A stretch of DNA of 16,031 nt from a bacterium (GTDB lineage Bacteria; Patescibacteriota; Microgenomatia; Levybacterales; UBA12049). Shown here one piece after another: positions 1-6,579 of this stretch. Every line of letters starts with the position of its first letter. Position 1 is the first letter of the stretch. The stretch spans positions 1 through 16,031 of the forward strand of contig JAKAMH010000010.1 in NCBI GenBank assembly GCA_021813005.1. Reading direction: 5' to 3'. The position numbers and the translations under genes were made by a program. The notes beneath the pieces were generated by a model. That model had not been told where the DNA came from and did no database searches. It saw only the letters and a program-made list of their open reading frames with translations.

Positions 1-628
1 GTTTCAGATAATTCCACTGACTGGCGTCATAATCTGTAGGCTTGCCGGATGGCTTCCACGCACACAAGATCTCATCCGGCTTGTACGGTGTGCCGCCGTT
101 TTCCACCTCGCCTGACAGGTTGGCCGGATTGCTGGTAATGTCAGACAGGAAGATTGCCGGAAAATATGGCAAATGGTGCTGGTCACGAGCCGCAGTATCG
201 CCGACATCGGGATTCACCAGGTGGCCATTGTAGTTGGTTGTGATGTTTGGCCCTTGTCCGAGTGAGATGGGCCACTCGTCGTTGTACCAGACTTTGATCT
301 TGCCTCCCTTGCCGACGGTCTGGGTTGGGCCCGGCGCAACTGCCCAGAGAATATCCGGTTCACTCGACACGACATTACTTTTATCGACACACTGCGTTGG
401 CTGCAGCCTAAATGTCTTAAGCTGGAGTGACTTGTGCTGCGTGTTGTCAATGGACTTTGGGTCCACGGAGGAAGGTCCGATGGTAATTGTTGCCGCCGCC
501 AGGTAGATGATTTGAGAAAGCGCGAGTGAGAAAACCACAACCAGCAGGGCAAAGATTGGGTAGAATTTGATGCGGTTTTTGTGCCGCTCTGCATGTTTTC
601 TGATGTGATGAGACAGGCGTGAGTGCAT
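1..628 (-). CDS. Hypothetical membrane-anchored exported protein (C-terminus cut by window edge)
   Basis: An open frame of 209 codons begins at the ATG at 628 and has no stop before the left edge, so the protein is incomplete. Residues 1-22 are short and basic (His, Arg and Lys rich), followed by one strong hydrophobic segment at about 23-47. This is a type II signal-anchor or uncleaved signal peptide, with the remainder outside the membrane. The visible ectodomain is polar with many Gly, Pro, Asn and Trp residues and contains two well separated Cys (80 and 189). I recognise no family. The start lies one base after the stop of the upstream gene (630-1160), so the two are very probably co-transcribed and translationally coupled, and may form one surface structure. 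No Shine-Dalgarno site is needed under coupling and none is obvious. Confidence 0.75.
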   Translation of the reverse strand, partial: MHSRLSHHIRKHAERHKNRIKFYPIFALLVVVFSLALSQIIYLAAATITIGPSSVDPKSIDNTQHKSLQLKTFRLQPTQCVDKSNVVSSEPDILWAVAPGPTQTVGKGGKIKVWYNDEWPISLGQGPNITTNYNGHLVNPDVGDTAARDQHHLPYFPAIFLSDITSNPANLSGEVENGGTPYKPDEILCAWKPSGKPTDYDASQWNYLK

Positions 629-629
629 A

Positions 630-1160
630 TTATTGTGACGGGACTATAAATCCGCCTGAGTCGACCAGAATGAGTCCGGTATCTCCGTAGTCTCCTTGTG
701 GTGGGGTGGGGTAGGTGAGCGAGGTGTAATAGACGGTCTCGCCTCTTACTGCTTTGACCACGACGTCTTGGTATCCCGGCCGGTTAATATGAAGCGTTAC
801 TGTAGTAGAGCCATCCGGCTGATGCACAGCGGTTATAGTGGATCCGTCTTTGGTGATAGACGATTGAGTGGAGAGAGGTCCCGGGTAGACCTGCTGGGAG
901 AGCGGCTTGTAGGTGGACGTCTCAAATTTGACTTTACTGGAAGATGATGGTGTTGACTGGCTATTTACACCGCTTCCCGGTGAGCCGGAGTCAGTATTTG
1001 AACCCGGATTGTATAAACCACCTGCTGCCTGTGTCGGATTGGCTGCCGATCCTTGATTTTGTGATACTCCGGAATTCTTTGAGAAGAGCATACTTACGGC
1101 AAAGATAAGAAGCAATAAGACGACTATACCTCCACTGACATAGAGCAGTTTCTTGTTCAC
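630..1160 (-). CDS. Small membrane-anchored protein with Ser/Gly/Pro linker
   Basis: The protein has 176 residues. It opens with MNKK, then a hydrophobic segment at about 7-27, then a low-complexity linker rich in Ser, Gly, Asn, Pro and Gln (about 28-78), then a compact beta-rich domain to the end. The shape is that of a signal-anchored protein holding a small extracellular domain away from the membrane. The start codon is GTG (1158-1160). A -10 hexamer TACAAT ends 6 nt upstream and a TTGCGG -35 lies 17 nt further, so a leaderless GTG start is predicted. A three-codon frame (ATG AAT AAG TGA) overlaps the start in another frame; it would lie upstream of the transcript and is probably not used. 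The family is unknown. It is coupled to the next gene by a 1-nt gap. Confidence 0.7.
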   Translation of the reverse strand: MNKKLLYVSGGIVVLLLLIFAVSMLFSKNSGVSQNQGSAANPTQAAGGLYNPGSNTDSGSPGSGVNSQSTPSSSSKVKFETSTYKPLSQQVYPGPLSTQSSITKDGSTITAVHQPDGSTTVTLHINRPGYQDVVVKAVRGETVYYTSLTYPTPPQGDYGDTGLILVDSGGFIVPSQ

Positions 1161-1166
1161 TTATTC

Positions 1167-1195
1167 ATTGTAATAGCTTCTTTTACTCTCCGCAA
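1167..1195 (-). promoter_or_regulatory. Promoter for the exported-protein pair
   Basis: On the minus strand TTGCGG (1190-1195), a 17-nt spacer and TACAAT (1167-1172) lie 6 nt before the GTG start at 1160. The -35 matches consensus only in TTG. Transcription should begin at or next to the start codon. Confidence 0.5.
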
Positions 1196-1236
1196 CTGTC
1201 GGTTCCCAATATTACAGAAAGCATTTGCCGCCCGAT

Positions 1237-1244
1237 GCTATAAT
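1237..1244 (+). promoter_or_regulatory. Extended -10 promoter of the hydrolase gene
   Basis: TG-C-TATAAT, a perfect -10 (1239-1244) with an extended-10 TG, has no convincing -35. The predicted transcript begins near 1251. That is after the ATG at 1245, so the gene must start downstream of 1245. Confidence 0.6.
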
Positions 1245-1271
1245 ATGGGCAATAGATCAGCTAATTTACCT

Positions 1272-2672
1272 ATGACTGCAGAACAAAAAAGCGGATTTAA
1301 TGGAGAGGGACAGCTGCCGCGCTCAGCAATGGATGATACCTATTTGCAGCATCTTGGTATTGCGGTAGATGCGTTTAAGGATTATGTACAGCATAAATCC
1401 CAAAACAGGGTCGGACGGGAAAAAGACAGACAACTGATTCCATTCGAGCTTGAAAAATACACAGGAACACTCGAATCACTCATAAAGGATGTTGTCTATG
1501 ACGAGCTCAATGGCACACGGTTATACAAGGCGGAAGATGGATCAGAGATGATCTATAACACGTTTGATGTCAGTAGCTTTGCGAGAACCGTCTATACGCG
1601 CTATACAGGACGTCCTCTTCCCGAGTTAAGACCGCAGCCTGAAGGGGCAGAAGAACCTCGACGCAAGACGCTTGTCGTTTTCCCGAGCGCCCCGACTGTT
1701 CAAGCAGGCCATCCGTTTCTTGAGTGGTCTATCCAGCAGGGAATGGACAAGCTCGGGCCGATGCTTAAGAAGATTGAGAGAGGTGAGCCCCTCGATGATG
1801 TACGCGTGGTGACGCTAAGCACGCCTACACAAAAGACATGGGGGAGGTTGACGCCCAAGTATGTGGAGCAAATTAAGCAGGACGGATTCGACGTCATCGG
1901 TAGGACGTATGCTGATCTTCTGAAACATGAAGGCCTGTTTCAAGGTAAATCAAGTAGTAGTGACAGCATTGAGTTTACAGGCATGTCTATGGGTGGCAGT
2001 TCTGCTATCGCGACAGCAAAAATTTTACTTGATGAGCACGTCGTTACCCAATCTTTTGCTGAGCGTGCTGAGACAGGCAAGCCGTATCTGCAGATCAGAC
2101 TTGATAATCCCGCAGGTATCAGACGGGAAGGCGAGGAATGGCCGGAAAGAGAAAGAAAAGTGCTCGTGGGCGCAGCAGGACTTACCTTTGAAGTACTGAA
2201 AATGATGCCAAAACATCTAAATTTTATTCTTGCGGTAGGAAAAGAGGGGAAATACATAGATGACTTAGCTGGGGAACTTGAAAAGAGAGGGATAAGACGG
2301 ATGAGCGACGAAACACAGATGAAGTTGAAAAAGGAAGCGGTTGGCAGCCTTGTAGGATATCTTAAAAGAGGAACTCTTGTACCTCCAGACCTCAAAGTCA
2401 CATTTGTGAGCGGTAATTCTGACCTACTGACAAGGTCAGATGAGCAAAGTGCGCGTTGGAAGATTATACAGGAAAGAGGTAAATCTGTGCCGCCAATTGT
2501 CTCAGATACTTCGCTAGCCGATGGAATGCCGGGTCGGGAGAACAGGCGAGAGGCGGTTGTGGAGACAGGGCATATGATACCTTTCTTCAAGCTTGACAGC
2601 GGTCAAGAGATGCATAGGTGGCTTCGCTCCCTCGATACGCTTTTTACACTTGTGGACGGTGAACTTACTTAG
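1272..2672 (+). CDS. Alpha/beta-hydrolase fold protein, substrate unknown
   Basis: The frame could begin at 1245 (475 aa), but that ATG directly abuts a TATAAT and would lie upstream of the transcript, so I place the start at the ATG at 1272 (466 aa). The nucleophile elbow G-M-S-M-G-G puts the likely catalytic Ser at about residue 239, in the helix-strand setting typical of serine hydrolases. A likely acid is the Asp of SGNSD (about 384), and the likely His lies in ETGHMIPF (about 434), giving Ser-Asp-His order as in lipases and esterases. A strand LVVFPSAP at about 134-141 is a plausible early core strand. Residues 1-125 form a mostly helical N-terminal extension without recognised identity. 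No signal peptide is seen, so the protein is probably cytoplasmic. It converges with the next gene, and the two stop codons share three bases. The fold is supported; the reaction is not known. Confidence 0.75.
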   Translation: MTAEQKSGFNGEGQLPRSAMDDTYLQHLGIAVDAFKDYVQHKSQNRVGREKDRQLIPFELEKYTGTLESLIKDVVYDELNGTRLYKAEDGSEMIYNTFDVSSFARTVYTRYTGRPLPELRPQPEGAEEPRRKTLVVFPSAPTVQAGHPFLEWSIQQGMDKLGPMLKKIERGEPLDDVRVVTLSTPTQKTWGRLTPKYVEQIKQDGFDVIGRTYADLLKHEGLFQGKSSSSDSIEFTGMSMGGSSAIATAKILLDEHVVTQSFAERAETGKPYLQIRLDNPAGIRREGEEWPERERKVLVGAAGLTFEVLKMMPKHLNFILAVGKEGKYIDDLAGELEKRGIRRMSDETQMKLKKEAVGSLVGYLKRGTLVPPDLKVTFVSGNSDLLTRSDEQSARWKIIQERGKSVPPIVSDTSLADGMPGRENRREAVVETGHMIPFFKLDSGQEMHRWLRSLDTLFTLVDGELT

Positions 2673-3166
2673 TCAAGAGGTGTTCTTCTTCTCTGAATTT
2701 CAGCGATAGGCAACGAAAAACCTGTATCAAGGGCGAAAAGGACATCCCGGGCTTTGTCATATCTATCGGCAATTCGTTCTATAACCGGATCACTATTACG
2801 GTCGGCCATCTCGCGAAGCCTGGTCGTGTATTCACCAATATATTCAGCAAGTGGAGAGTAAACACCTGCTTCTCGAGAATCCTTTATTTCCTGCACCTTA
2901 TCAAAGGCATCTCTTGCCTTTTGAATGGCAGATAATTCTTCTGTCCGGAGTGCTGCCTCCCATGCGCATTGTCTGGCCGTGTACTCCAGGTCAAAGTAAC
3001 CAAATGCCAGCGCGACCGAGTCAGTGGGCGTGAAGGGGTTTCGTTGCAGCGCAGATTGATTAAGCACATTAAGACCCCGAAGCGTTTTTTCCTGCTCGCG
3101 GCCAAAAAGTGCCAGTTGATTTTGTATTGGATCAGGCGACGGTGGCTGTTGAATTTCGTGACTCAT
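2669..3166 (-). CDS. Hypothetical helical protein
   Basis: The product is 165 residues, mostly predicted alpha-helical: long runs rich in Ala, Arg, Glu, Asp and Leu between about 55 and 150. There are no membrane segments, signal peptide or recognised motif, and the N-terminus is Pro and Gln rich. Its stop codon overlaps that of the convergent hydrolase gene by sharing bases 2670-2671. An extended -10 (TG-C-TATAAT, hexamer 3183-3188) lies 16 nt upstream of the ATG, the same motif as in front of the hydrolase, so a leader of about 10 nt is expected. The island of repeat-punctuated genes lies directly upstream. No function can be assigned. Confidence 0.65.
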   Translation of the reverse strand: MSHEIQQPPSPDPIQNQLALFGREQEKTLRGLNVLNQSALQRNPFTPTDSVALAFGYFDLEYTARQCAWEAALRTEELSAIQKARDAFDKVQEIKDSREAGVYSPLAEYIGEYTTRLREMADRNSDPVIERIADRYDKARDVLFALDTGFSLPIAEIQRRRTPLD

Positions 3167-3279
3167 AGTAAGTATGAGTGGTATTATAGCAGATTATTTA
3201 TTGGAGCGCTTGAAAAGTCTGAATATCCCTCTGCATCAGCTTCTATAAGAGGTAGTTATTGCAAAACAAGGACTTTAGG

Positions 3280-3317
3280 CAAGGCCCTGAACAACTATGT
3301 TGGAGTGCGTTATATTA
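3280..3317. repeat. Repeat copy C (internally deleted) at the 3' end of the 3315-3773 gene
   Basis: Plus-strand GGCAAGGCCCTGAACAACTA matches the left end of copy B with one gap and two mismatches over about 22 nt. The segment after it (GTTGGAG...TATTA) matches the right end of copy B. About 30 nt between the two ends, present in copies A and B, are missing here. It abuts and includes the stop codon of the gene at 3315-3773. Confidence 0.5.
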
Positions 3318-3773
3318 CTTTGTAAAGACTCTTACGTAGTCTGGGATCGTGCCTAATGGTTTGCAAAGTTCAATTATCCCTTTCATATGTTGTTGCAAAT
3401 CACCTCCATTAAACAATTTCAGAGGATCTGTTGTTACGTTATAATTGACAAAGGAACCTGGAGGTAATGTGTACGTTGTCCAATAATTTGGAGTAATAAG
3501 TTGTCCTGGAGATCGCACTGCATTTCTTGGCCTCTCTAATTTAAGTTGGTCTGATCGAGCAAAAACAAGTATAATGTCACTATCATATTCTTCTTGATAT
3601 GTGTGGGCTAATGTTAGAGGAAAGCTAGTTGTCGCATCGAACCAGATTGCATCGCCCTTCGGATCACGATATGAACTATCTTCCTGAAGAAAAGACTGAA
3701 ATCTTTCAAGCGTTGTACCGTGAAACAGTATAGGAGGAGGAATATCTCTTTTCTCCTTACTCTCTTTATACAT
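3315..3773 (-). CDS. Possible ADP-ribosyltransferase-fold protein (candidate toxin or effector)
   Basis: The product is 152 residues. The N-terminal strand ILFHGTT (His18-Gly-Thr20), the next helix LERFQSFLQE, and the later segment DAIWFDATTSFPLTLAHTY resemble the conserved 'HGT ... xYFT/xWF...A..YA' pattern of ART-fold enzymes, which transfer ADP-ribose from NAD. The third catalytic residue, often Glu or Gln before the last strand, cannot be assigned by eye; Gln91 (GQLITP) is one candidate. The protein is soluble with no signal. The start is ATG 3773, with TATACT ending 6 nt upstream, so a leaderless mRNA is expected. It lies in a row with a VapBC pair and two hydrolytic enzymes and ends in repeat copy C. 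The ART call rests on short motifs; an unrelated hypothetical protein remains possible. Confidence 0.45.
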   Translation of the reverse strand: MYKESKEKRDIPPPILFHGTTLERFQSFLQEDSSYRDPKGDAIWFDATTSFPLTLAHTYQEEYDSDIILVFARSDQLKLERPRNAVRSPGQLITPNYWTTYTLPPGSFVNYNVTTDPLKLFNGGDLQQHMKGIIELCKPLGTIPDYVRVFTK

Positions 3774-3779
3774 GGGGGG

Positions 3780-3807
3780 AGTATAGCATAGATAAGAATA
3801 TAGTCAA
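3780..3807 (-). promoter_or_regulatory. Promoter of the ART-like gene
   Basis: On the minus strand TTGACT (3802-3807), 16 nt and TATACT (3780-3785) are followed by six C residues and then the ATG. A TG one base before the hexamer makes it an extended -10. Transcription should start at the ATG. Confidence 0.6.
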
Positions 3808-3851
3808 CCTATAGTACTAAGTAGGGGTGGAGGGAAATCCAGCTATGCTTT

Positions 3852-3915
3852 TGCAGGCTCTGAGCAACTTTGCCTGCGCTTCTGTAGCGTGGTGAAGGAG
3901 AGGCGGAATGTATTA
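3852..3915. repeat. Repeat copy A, downstream of vapC
   Basis: About 64 bp, roughly 83% identical by eye to copy B (4590-4653) with no gap needed. It contains a perfect stem GCAGGC/GCCTGC with a 13-nt loop, then a second arm pair CTTC...GAAG. It starts 6 nt past the vapC stop, in the same orientation relative to that gene as copies B and C to theirs. Confidence 0.75.
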
Positions 3916-3920
3916 CTTTA

Positions 3921-4286
3921 TTAATTATTACCAAGTTTAACTTTACCGAAGAATTTCATGTCCAACAACTGCTTGTCTTTCGTGAGGAAGGTGTCACATT
4001 CCGCTTCGGCAGCACTATGTAGTTGTACATTGTCTTCGAAATCGGCTGTTGGTCCTATTAGAGCTCTCGTCAAAATATCTTCTGAGAAATCGGTTATTTG
4101 AAATTTTTCAATTTGTGCCATTACTTTAACATCTTGAATATTGATCTTAAATATATAGCAGTAAATATGAACTGAGAGAGGCGAAATGTAGATAATATTG
4201 TTTTCTAGAGATGCAAGAATTTCCTCTTCCGGCTTTCTATGAATTGCATCAATAAAATAATTTGTATCAAGAAAGATCTTTGCCAT
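3921..4286 (-). CDS. PIN-domain toxin, VapC type
   Basis: The 121-residue product has the usual length of a VapC ribonuclease. The N-terminal FLDTNYFID carries the first metal-binding Asp (Asp7). C-terminal acidic residues sit in the ADFEDNVQ and CDTFLTKD segments (Asp82/Asp85, Asp98/Asp104). In the family these bind Mg2+ or Mn2+ in an active site that cleaves RNA. The Glu normally found in the second motif is not obvious: the segment SPLSVHIYCY has no acidic residue, so activity could be altered. The ATG at 4286 lies inside the upstream antitoxin frame (20-nt overlap), the classic layout of a type II toxin-antitoxin operon. Repeat copy A follows its stop by 6 nt. Its family role would be growth arrest when the labile antitoxin is lost. 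Confidence 0.85.
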   Translation of the reverse strand: MAKIFLDTNYFIDAIHRKPEEEILASLENNIIYISPLSVHIYCYIFKINIQDVKVMAQIEKFQITDFSEDILTRALIGPTADFEDNVQLHSAAEAECDTFLTKDKQLLDMKFFGKVKLGNN

Positions 4287-4536
4287 ATTTATCTACGAGA
4301 TGTTTTCGATAGATTCTCTCTCTTTCTTTGTAGGAAGTCTTTGGTAGATCCAATTTTGTTGCCAGTTCTTTTAATTGTTTAATATCTGTTTTTGTTAATA
4401 CCTTAGGCTCTTTTTTCGATTTAATCACTCCAATAATTTTTGAACGATGAATGAGAGATACAACACCGCCTTTTTTCAATGTATCGACAAGTTGAGAAGA
4501 TTGAGTTCTTAAATTAGTTGTTGTAATTGAATCCAT
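4267..4536 (-). CDS. Antitoxin, Phd/YefM-type
   Basis: The product is 89 residues from the ATG at 4536. The N-terminal part (SITTTNLRTQSSQLVDTLKK, then VSLIHRSKIIGVI) matches the Phd/YefM DNA-binding fold: an N-terminal strand, a helix, and the 'R-G..I.V' beta hairpin. The basic C-terminal half (KTSYKERERIYRKHL) would wrap the toxin. A longer GTG start at 4554 is unlikely because it lies within the promoter. The ATG is 9 nt from the -10, so the mRNA is nearly leaderless. It overlaps vapC by 20 nt, consistent with coupled synthesis. In this family the antitoxin neutralises the toxin and represses its own promoter; a palindrome in the promoter spacer fits that role. Confidence 0.85.
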   Translation of the reverse strand: MDSITTTNLRTQSSQLVDTLKKGGVVSLIHRSKIIGVIKSKKEPKVLTKTDIKQLKELATKLDLPKTSYKERERIYRKHLVDKYGKDLS

Positions 4537-4545
4537 ACCTATCCG

Positions 4546-4574
4546 AATGTACACTTAAGTATGCATTCTGTCAA
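4546..4574 (-). promoter_or_regulatory. Toxin-antitoxin promoter with palindromic operator
   Basis: On the minus strand TTGACA (4569-4574, perfect), 17 nt and TACATT (4546-4551). A 20-bp near-palindrome at 4547-4566 (ATGTACACTT / AAGTATGCAT, 8 of 10 pairs) fills the spacer and most of the -10. This is exactly where a Phd-type antitoxin would block RNA polymerase. Confidence 0.7.
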
Positions 4575-4589
4575 GATGCAAATTATTGA

Positions 4590-4653
4590 TGGCAGGCTCT
4601 GAACAGCTATGCCTGCTCTTCTGTAGTATGGCGAAGGAGGGTTGGAAAGTATT
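4590..4653. repeat. Repeat copy B at the 3' end of the metallopeptidase gene
   Basis: This is the copy homologous to A (3852-3915). It has the same perfect GCAGGC/GCCTGC stem with a 13-nt loop and the same CTTC...GAAG second arm. Its right end (TATTA) runs into the TAA stop of the peptidase gene at 4652-4654. With copy A it brackets the vapBC operon as a direct repeat, about 740 bp from start to start. Confidence 0.75.
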
Positions 4654-5074
4654 ATGTTTCGTTCCATGCTTTCTCTAACGACAATTTAGCTCTTGCATAA
4701 GATGTAGACCACAAATATAGAGGGCCTGAGAGATGTTTGGAAACTTTTTCAGTATCGAATGGAACTTTATTCTTCTTAAGCACACTCATTGTAGCTTTGT
4801 ATGCCTCAAGCTCCTCCATAAATCTAAAAGATGGGAAAAGAACGTATTTCAAACTCCAAAGAAACCATCCGCTGCTTATCTGTCTTTGCCTATGGGTTTC
4901 CTCATGTAATAGAGCGGCAATACTCTTCGGTTGTGGTTTATCAGTTAATAAATCATTATATAAATCTTTACGGAGAAAAATGAAAGGAAATACATTATTT
5001 CCTCCAGAGTTCTTGAAGGTTGGTAGATATCTTAGTAATGCTGGTTGCGTTTTTACATATCTAGGTAGTTTCAT
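4652..5074 (-). CDS. Small HEETH zinc metallopeptidase-like protein
   Basis: The 140-residue product has a zincin signature: ALLHEETHRQRQ places His57, Glu58 and His61 as HExxH. A Glu in the following helix (FMEELEAYKA, Glu87, 88 or 90) is a plausible third ligand, as in gluzincins. Between them lies a hydrophobic and aromatic stretch (WFLWSLKYVLFPSF, about 70-83) that could be membrane-associated. There is no signal peptide. A minimal protein of this size is either a peptidase domain alone or a structural descendant. TACAAT with an extended TG ends 7 nt before the ATG at 5074, so a leaderless mRNA is predicted. It lies between the transglutaminase-like gene and vapBC, and its stop codon is embedded in repeat copy B. 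The substrate is unknown. Confidence 0.65.
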   Translation of the reverse strand: MKLPRYVKTQPALLRYLPTFKNSGGNNVFPFIFLRKDLYNDLLTDKPQPKSIAALLHEETHRQRQISSGWFLWSLKYVLFPSFRFMEELEAYKATMSVLKKNKVPFDTEKVSKHLSGPLYLWSTSYARAKLSLEKAWNET

Positions 5075-5081
5075 TTCCTAA

Positions 5082-5087
5082 ATTGTA
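5082..5087 (-). promoter_or_regulatory. Extended -10 of the metallopeptidase gene
   Basis: TG-T-TACAAT, hexamer at 5082-5087 on the minus strand, 7 nt before the ATG. No good -35 at 16-18 nt. Confidence 0.45.
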
Positions 5088-5214
5088 ACAGAAGTTCAAT
5101 TCCCGCAGTTGGCATGGGAGCCTTAGGAGAGAAATCGACAGATTGAGCACATCACAACGTTGAGTTCGACGGTAGTAGATGAGGTTGTCAAAGGGAAAAT
5201 AAATGCATAACCAT

Positions 5215-6222
5215 TTACCTTCTATACCAGTGCATATTTGTTCTACTTTGGTATGTCCGTGTATTGCCCGATGCCATAGGAAAACTCCATTCATACGTAA
5301 GTGCGTTTAGGTCGATACGATGTTGAGGTATAGGTCGTATGAAAATAAGTTCTTGACCATTTGGAAGTCTCTCCGGGGACGTAGAGTCCAATAAATTCCA
5401 GTATCCTTCAATTCTTACTAAGTTATTTGCATGTGCCCCACCACGCCCATTCCCGTAGTTCACATTTGATTTTATGAGCCTGCTCGTTATGCCAAATCCT
5501 TGCAATAGCGTCTGGGTCATAAGCGCATGATGGCGACACACAGCCAGTTTATGATCAACAATTTCATGAAGCCCTATTGACCTATTTAACTGATCGGGAT
5601 GTTTTACCTCATCATAGTTATATGGCATTTGTTGATAAACATATTGTGCAACTTTTTCTGTCACAATTTTTTTCCACTCAAATCGAGGGAGTTCGGAAAG
5701 AGTTTGTGACATAAAGACTTCATGATATAGGGGTTTTGCCATATCGAATATTTCTTTTTTATTAATTTTGATTAAGTCTCTATCTCTAAACTGTGGATTG
5801 AGAACGCTATCAGCACCCATATCAACTAGCCCATCCGGGATATAATCGGGAATACCTTGATGTACGGTTAAGTCGGTTGGAAACGCTTCGTGATCGAGTT
5901 TGGTAATTAAATTTAAATATGCATTGGTGTACCGTTTTGCCCGACTAGCTCTTTTTTCTAGCGGAAGTCGAATATCATTCATGATACTTCTGAGGTTTTC
6001 TCGTCCGTAAGCTAAACCAATTGACGGATCGTGTTGAAATTCCCGTATTAATGCATCAAGCTCATTTTGGTTAAAATCATTTTTATGTAAACGTGTTCCA
6101 TCAGACGCCAAAGTATAGTCGGTGACTGCATTTCTGTTGCCATACAGCATGCCTCGAGCTAGAGCTTGTTCTTGAAGAGGAAGATGTACAAATTTTGGAG
6201 GAGGAATTTCGGCGGTTTCCAT
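5215..6222 (-). CDS. Transglutaminase-like cysteine protease/transferase domain protein
   Basis: The product is 335 residues. The C-terminal half carries the catalytic core of the transglutaminase-like (papain-fold) superfamily. AVCRHHALMTQTLLQGFGI places Cys229 at the head of the core helix, GGAHANNLV supplies His264, and YWNLLDST supplies Asp279, in the usual Cys-His-Asp order and spacing. Residues 1-180 are a mostly helical N-terminal region of unknown identity. No signal peptide or membrane segment is seen, so it is likely cytoplasmic. Family members act as proteases, amidases or crosslinking enzymes; which applies here cannot be told. A -10 like hexamer TAATAT (6229-6234) ends 6 nt before the ATG, without a clear -35. 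It is the first gene of the accessory island downstream of tRNA-Trp. Confidence 0.75.
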   Translation of the reverse strand: METAEIPPPKFVHLPLQEQALARGMLYGNRNAVTDYTLASDGTRLHKNDFNQNELDALIREFQHDPSIGLAYGRENLRSIMNDIRLPLEKRASRAKRYTNAYLNLITKLDHEAFPTDLTVHQGIPDYIPDGLVDMGADSVLNPQFRDRDLIKINKKEIFDMAKPLYHEVFMSQTLSELPRFEWKKIVTEKVAQYVYQQMPYNYDEVKHPDQLNRSIGLHEIVDHKLAVCRHHALMTQTLLQGFGITSRLIKSNVNYGNGRGGAHANNLVRIEGYWNLLDSTSPERLPNGQELIFIRPIPQHRIDLNALTYEWSFPMASGNTRTYQSRTNMHWYRR

Positions 6223-6366
6223 ATGTACATATTAGACCATTTTAAGTGAGCTTACTTGAGAAAGTGAAATAAATAGATATTTTATTAGATTAATACTCCA
6301 TAGTGCTTGTACTTTGAAATTCATAAACACTCAAGCTAAAACAAGACATATATGAGTATTTCTCTC

Positions 6367-6441
6367 TGGCAGGGGTGCACGGACTCGAACCGTGAAAAGC
6401 AGTTTTGGAGACTGCTGTGATAACCATTTCACCACACCCCT
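6367..6441 (-). tRNA. tRNA-Trp (anticodon CCA)
   Basis: A complete cloverleaf: acceptor AGGGGTG/CACCCCT, D arm GTGAAATGGTTATCAC, anticodon stem GCAGT/ACTGC around loop CTCCAAA, and T arm CACGG-TTCGAGT-CCGTG. The discriminator is G, and CCA is encoded at 6367-6369. It is the last RNA gene of the cluster, downstream of rpmG as in many bacteria. The usual next gene, secE, is not seen in the 144 nt that follow. Confidence 0.95.
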
Positions 6442-6579
6442 AGACTAGTATGAAGTATACAGTATTTTGTATTGAGTATAAAAGGGGTGAGGCGGACGTG
6501 ATTTAGTATACAAGATACGGTATACCAGATACCAAACACTATTCAAATACGGTTTAAAGGGCAAGTAAGCGGGATCCGC

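Noticed and set aside
214..594. Minus-strand frame of 126 codons
   Set aside because: It is a shifted reading of the true open frame at 1-628, which has a sensible membrane segment and start.
1245..1271. Upstream ATG of the hydrolase gene
   Set aside because: It directly abuts a perfect TATAAT, so it would not be in the transcript.
3280..4654. Canonical integron attC sites
   Set aside because: No GTTRRRY core, no paired R and L boxes, and no integrase in the window; only the gene-repeat layout resembles an integron.
5061..5294. Minus-strand frame of 77 codons between the peptidase and transglutaminase genes
   Set aside because: It overlaps the ends of both neighbours in another frame and shows no motif; treated as a chance frame.
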